Positions 31,599 to 34,376 of a DNA stretch of 34,376 bases are shown here, piece by piece. This DNA comes from a virus, in IMG/VR virus record IMGVR_UViG_3300024264_000100, positions 1-34,376 of that record. One strand, given 5' to 3'. Under the pieces are notes generated by a model that searched no databases, was not told where the DNA came from, and saw only the letters and a list, made by a program, of their open reading frames with translations. Every line of letters begins with the position of its first letter. Position 1 is the first letter of the stretch. The translations under genes were made by a program, and so were the position numbers.

Positions 31599-33308
31599 TT
31601 ATTCCCACGGCATTTTTTCGCCGGCTAAATTTAATTGTTCATGCGGTATAAAACAACCTGACTTTGGATCCCATTTAAAATGAGCTTCAGCTTGGTTAGT
31701 ACCTAAGTTTTGAAACTTAACTTTTAATACCTTAGCTTTAACAGTATTGTCTTCATAGTTTCTATGTACTAATATACCATGATAAGATGCATCATACCAT
31801 TCACCACCCCCTTTAATAGAATACATAGTTGGCTCATCTATTTGGCCACTTTGATTTTTATACATTTTAGTAGGGTGCGCTACGATAAACACTAGTACAT
31901 CATACTTCTTAGCAAAGATTTCAATCTTACTTAAGTATTCCATAGTATATCTATTTACGTCTTCGGTCTTAGCATCTACATCTCTAACCTTATTGAATGG
32001 ATCAATAACTAAACACTTAATACCTTTACGCTTAACAAGCTCTGCTCCTTTACGTAATACGGATTCTAAAGTATATCTTTCCATATCAATGTGAAAGTAA
32101 TTAGTGTTGCAATGATCAGCCACTTGATTCCAACGATCTCCGCCGATATCATCTCTAGTAGGCATACCTTGCCAAGTCTTACGCATTAATTTATGAGCGT
32201 GTAAATAAGTTGGTTGATTTTCTGGCGACGCGAACGCTGTCTTCCATCCATAGTTATTATTATATCCGACAACCATTTGATCGACGAAATCGCTCTTACC
32301 GGAACTAGGAATACCAGTAACAGTAATGAATTGACCAGTGTATGTTGAAAAGATATCATCGAAATTTTGCAACCCAACTTGAAATCCAGGTTTAAAGCCA
32401 TTGCGCACAAAGTCCGTAACCTCGTCTTCGATATCCCTGAATGTTGTAACATTCTCAAGCGGTACTGGTCTTGCTCCCGAAATACGCTCTGATAGTTTTT
32501 CTTTTCCATGTTTTTGTAAATATTCGTTTGCGTCCTTGCAATCATCGAATGAAACTAAATAACAAACTTCTGAACCTAATCTACGTATAAGTTCTGATTG
32601 TAAAGCTTGTCCTGCTTCATCATTATCTACTGCTAATATAATTTTATCTTTGTCTTCAAAGTAATCTATACAAGCATCTAAGTATTCAAGGTTATTTGTG
32701 TTAAGCGTAGCCCCATTAGGAACTGATATTGCATTTGGTATTCCAGCTTCGTGTAGTGCAAGCACGTCCATTTCACCTTCAACAATAACACAATACTCAT
32801 ATCCTATTATACTATTTATATTATAGAATACTTTTTCAGCGCCTTTGTATAATTTAAAGTTTTTTCTACCATCACGGTACTTAACGTTTATAAGCTGATC
32901 GCCCATAAAATAGTTAAACTTTATAACATTCTCGGTTTTACCGGTCTGTGGCATATACTCAGGACCTTCACTAATCCTTAGATCAGCTAAGGTCTCCTGA
33001 GAAATACCTCTTGTATTAAACCATTCAACCACCTTGCTCGCTGGAGGATTATGCTTAACCTCAGTAGGTCTTACATATACCTTTTCACTAGCTCCTTTAC
33101 GTTGGTACGTATGTAGTTGAAATGATGTATTACAATTATGACAAGTACCAAGACCACGTTCCCAATCATATGAAGCACATTTTGCTTTCACATTTTTAGG
33201 TTTTCTATCAGGAGAACAGTTAGGGCATATACCCTGTTTCTTTCCTTCTTCAAGCTTATGTTGATTGAACTCATCAATCAAAAATCCATTGATCTCTGTT
33301 GTCTGCAT
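31599..33308 (-). CDS. DNA primase-helicase (T7 gp4-type)
   Basis: This 569-residue bifunctional replication protein has the same domain order as T7 gp4 (566 aa). An N-terminal zinc ribbon is formed by Cys28, Cys31, Cys56 and Cys59. A TOPRIM primase core at about 170-235 has VIVEGEMD (Glu178, Asp181) and LAVDNDEAG (Asp228, Asp230). A RecA-like hexameric helicase domain spans about 300-545, with Walker A TGIPSSGKSD (Gly337, Lys338, Ser339), Walker B CLVID (Asp436) and the sensor-like His478 in VAHPTK. It unwinds the fork and makes RNA primers for lagging-strand synthesis. It ends in PWE, an acidic tip less extensive than that of T7 gp4. The matching DNA polymerase is not in the window. Confidence 0.93.
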   Translation of the reverse strand: MQTTEINGFLIDEFNQHKLEEGKKQGICPNCSPDRKPKNVKAKCASYDWERGLGTCHNCNTSFQLHTYQRKGASEKVYVRPTEVKHNPPASKVVEWFNTRGISQETLADLRISEGPEYMPQTGKTENVIKFNYFMGDQLINVKYRDGRKNFKLYKGAEKVFYNINSIIGYEYCVIVEGEMDVLALHEAGIPNAISVPNGATLNTNNLEYLDACIDYFEDKDKIILAVDNDEAGQALQSELIRRLGSEVCYLVSFDDCKDANEYLQKHGKEKLSERISGARPVPLENVTTFRDIEDEVTDFVRNGFKPGFQVGLQNFDDIFSTYTGQFITVTGIPSSGKSDFVDQMVVGYNNNYGWKTAFASPENQPTYLHAHKLMRKTWQGMPTRDDIGGDRWNQVADHCNTNYFHIDMERYTLESVLRKGAELVKRKGIKCLVIDPFNKVRDVDAKTEDVNRYTMEYLSKIEIFAKKYDVLVFIVAHPTKMYKNQSGQIDEPTMYSIKGGGEWYDASYHGILVHRNYEDNTVKAKVLKVKFQNLGTNQAEAHFKWDPKSGCFIPHEQLNLAGEKMPWE

Positions 33309-33362
33309 TTAATTTAATTTAATTATTAGTCTCCGTTTAAATAATCGGGAAATGTATAGCAT

Positions 33363-33668
33363 TTAAAAAGGTAAATCGTCAGCTGGCATTGGTGCTGCTG
33401 CTTGCTGAGGTTGATCTGTTCTAGGAGCTGCAGATACATTGTCTCCATTAGTCCACACCACTTTTACATTTCCTAAATAAACTTTAGCTACTTTAGCTTC
33501 ACGCTCTTCTTTAGATTGTTCTACTACTACTGGTCCTTGATTACCAAACTGATCTACTTCATCATTAATAGTAATTGTAATCGGTAAATACTTACCCTTC
33601 TTGCCCACGTAGATTTTGTCTTTTGGGATTTCATTTAAATTGATACTCGCTTTAATAATTGATGCCAT
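33363..33668 (-). CDS. Single-stranded-DNA-binding protein-like (101 aa)
   Basis: Residues 1-75 are beta-rich and could form a small OB fold (IIKASINLNEIPKDKIYVGK, YLPITITIND, VYLGNVKVVWTN). The last 25 residues are a flexible Pro/Ala/Gln linker ending in DDLPF, the acidic tip by which SSB proteins recruit partners (E. coli ends DDDIPF). It lies between the RecE-like exonuclease and the primase-helicase. At 101 residues it is shorter than bacterial SSB (178) and most T7 gp2.5-like proteins, so a compact phage SSB is the best reading. The identity is based on the C-terminal tip, fold propensity and location. Confidence 0.7.
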   Translation of the reverse strand: MASIIKASINLNEIPKDKIYVGKKGKYLPITITINDEVDQFGNQGPVVVEQSKEEREAKVAKVYLGNVKVVWTNGDNVSAAPRTDQPQQAAAPMPADDLPF

Positions 33669-33720
33669 TGTTTTTAATTTTAATTGTTATTCATATAAAT
33701 TATCTGTACTCTGTCGTATT

Positions 33721-33742
33721 ACGTTTGTAAATCTTACAACGT
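33721..33742 (-). repeat. Inverted repeat at the end of the exonuclease gene
   Basis: On the minus strand ACGTTGTAA and TTACAAACGT form a 9-bp stem (one bulged base) around the three-base loop GAT. It overlaps the stop codon of the exonuclease gene (33734-33736) and lies 53 bases before the SSB-like start. It could be a weak transcript-processing hairpin or an operator-like palindrome; no T tract follows. Confidence 0.4.
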
Positions 33743-34376
33743 CTGATTAATGAAATAATTCTCGGGTTTAAAATCCGGATTTTCATAGAACAGTTTGTAT
33801 GCTTCACAGGCTCTCTCAACCTTGTCTTTACCTTTAGCGTAAAATTCAGGTGAGCAATCGTATATGCCTATTTGATTAGTTGTTTTATCTATAGCTATAA
33901 ATACTAATTCATATCCGAACAACTCACGGTATATATAAGCTTGACTATTATAGTTATATTTCTGCGCTGAATAACGAAACTTTGTAATGTCTGCGGTAGT
34001 TTTAAGATCAATCACTAGTTTTTGACTGTGATTAACAATATCTGCTTTACCTTTCCATAATCTTCCGTTAATCTCCGCAATCCCAGGGACTTCGTATTCA
34101 ACAACACCTTCACGTATTAAATCAAGACACACTTCGTTTGACATCATAGTGTCAATCATTATCTCTAATTTATCTACTTCAGATTGCAATAAACACATTT
34201 CACCTCCTGAGATCTCTCTGTACGCTTTAGTATTCCTAGTTGATGCTTCTACTATCCTGAATTTCTTAAGCTTATCCGGCTCTAAAATTGCAGTGTGAAA
34301 GTAACCACCAACTAAGAATGCAGGGATTTGTTTTTGTGGATCCCTAAGCGCAAGAGGATTAGTTAACAGCGTAGAG
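33734..34376 (-). CDS. RecE-like PD-(D/E)XK exonuclease, N-terminus beyond window edge
   Basis: The frame stays open to the right edge, so the gene continues outside; the ATG at 34198 is internal. From the edge, residues of about 20-36 read FLVGGYFHTAILEPDKL, the GxxxHxxxLEP pattern of RecE/exonuclease VIII-type nucleases. Further on are the metal-binding motifs LWKGKADIVNH (Asp) and LVIDLKTTADITKF (Asp-x-Lys), then a helix typical for the family (YNYNSQAYIYRELFGY with the QAxxY pattern). It would degrade one strand of duplex DNA for recombination or host-DNA breakdown. It is the first gene seen of the minus-strand block and precedes the SSB-like gene, a pairing common in phage recombination modules. 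Confidence 0.82.
   Translation of the reverse strand, partial: STLLTNPLALRDPQKQIPAFLVGGYFHTAILEPDKLKKFRIVEASTRNTKAYREISGGEMCLLQSEVDKLEIMIDTMMSNEVCLDLIREGVVEYEVPGIAEINGRLWKGKADIVNHSQKLVIDLKTTADITKFRYSAQKYNYNSQAYIYRELFGYELVFIAIDKTTNQIGIYDCSPEFYAKGKDKVERACEAYKLFYENPDFKPENYFINQTL

Noticed and set aside
33713-33721. TAATACGAC on the minus strand, identical to the first nine bases of the T7 class III promoter
   Set aside because: The following bases (AGAGTACAG) do not match TCACTATAG, no T7-type RNA polymerase is visible, and a nine-base match can occur by chance.
34196-34208. AGGAGGTGA just before an in-frame ATG (minus strand), looking like a strong Shine-Dalgarno start at 34198
   Set aside because: The reading frame stays open to the window edge and the upstream part contains the RecE-like GxxxHxxxLEP motif, so the ATG is internal; other genes here do not use Shine-Dalgarno sites.
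1-34376. Firm assignment to crAss-like phages
   Set aside because: Some virion genes are reminiscent, but no crAss-type giant RNA polymerase is seen and the T7-like primase-helicase with the reductase operon is not diagnostic; a terminase/portal/capsid phylogeny would be needed.
1-34376. tRNA genes and classical promoters in the gaps
   Set aside because: Gaps are too short for tRNAs, and no convincing Bacteroidota promoter (TTTG and TAnnTTTG with proper spacing) was found by eye; the main promoters are probably outside the window.

Overview
This is a partial genome of a lytic-type tailed phage, most likely with podovirus-like virion architecture. The probable host is a member of the Bacteroidota, perhaps a marine or freshwater flavobacterium. 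The grounds are AT-rich DNA, very dense gene packing, start codons preceded by A/T-rich leaders instead of Shine-Dalgarno sites, and protein families I associate with flavobacterial phages. No DNA polymerase, RNA polymerase, integrase, tRNA or CRISPR is visible. Both window edges cut through genes, so this is an internal slice of a larger genome. I cannot place it in a named family. A distant crAss-like or marine-podovirus relationship is possible but unproven.

Layout. Positions 1-25595 (+ strand) are the packaging, virion and lysis module. In order it holds the C-terminal part of the large terminase, portal, probable scaffold, major capsid protein, an unknown 270-aa protein bracketed by two hairpins, two probable connector/neck proteins, a 1476-aa probable tail hub, an 857-aa beta-rich fibre-like protein with an FN3-like domain, a small structural protein, two probable internal virion proteins and a 2174-aa large polyvalent internal virion protein with an HExxH site. 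A 50-aa holin-like protein, a T7-lysozyme-type amidase and a small basic protein follow. There is no tape measure, tail tube or sheath gene.

Positions 25684-34376 (- strand, converging on the first block) are the nucleotide and replication module. In transcription order it holds a RecE-like exonuclease (cut by the window edge), a small SSB-like protein, a T7 gp4-type primase-helicase, an unknown 87-aa protein, a thymidylate-synthase-family enzyme, a GIY-YIG/MazG fusion, a second MazG-like protein, a T7 endonuclease I-like nuclease, two tiny coupled ORFs, NrdB, two overlapping small ORFs and NrdA. The blocks meet at 25595-25686, which holds two hairpins and a (CTAA)6 tract with stop codons in all six frames.

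The most interesting point is the ThyA-family enzyme. The Asn that selects dUMP (E. coli Asn177) is Asp here, the residue found in T4 dCMP hydroxymethylase and known to switch thymidylate synthase toward dCMP. With the adjacent MazG-type pyrophosphohydrolases (possible dCTPases) and a complete ribonucleotide reductase, this suggests that the phage makes 5-methyl- or 5-hydroxymethyl-cytosine DNA. Also notable are an NrdB with Glu as first metal ligand beside a retained Tyr, the GIY-YIG/MazG fusion, and the zincin-like motif in the giant virion protein.
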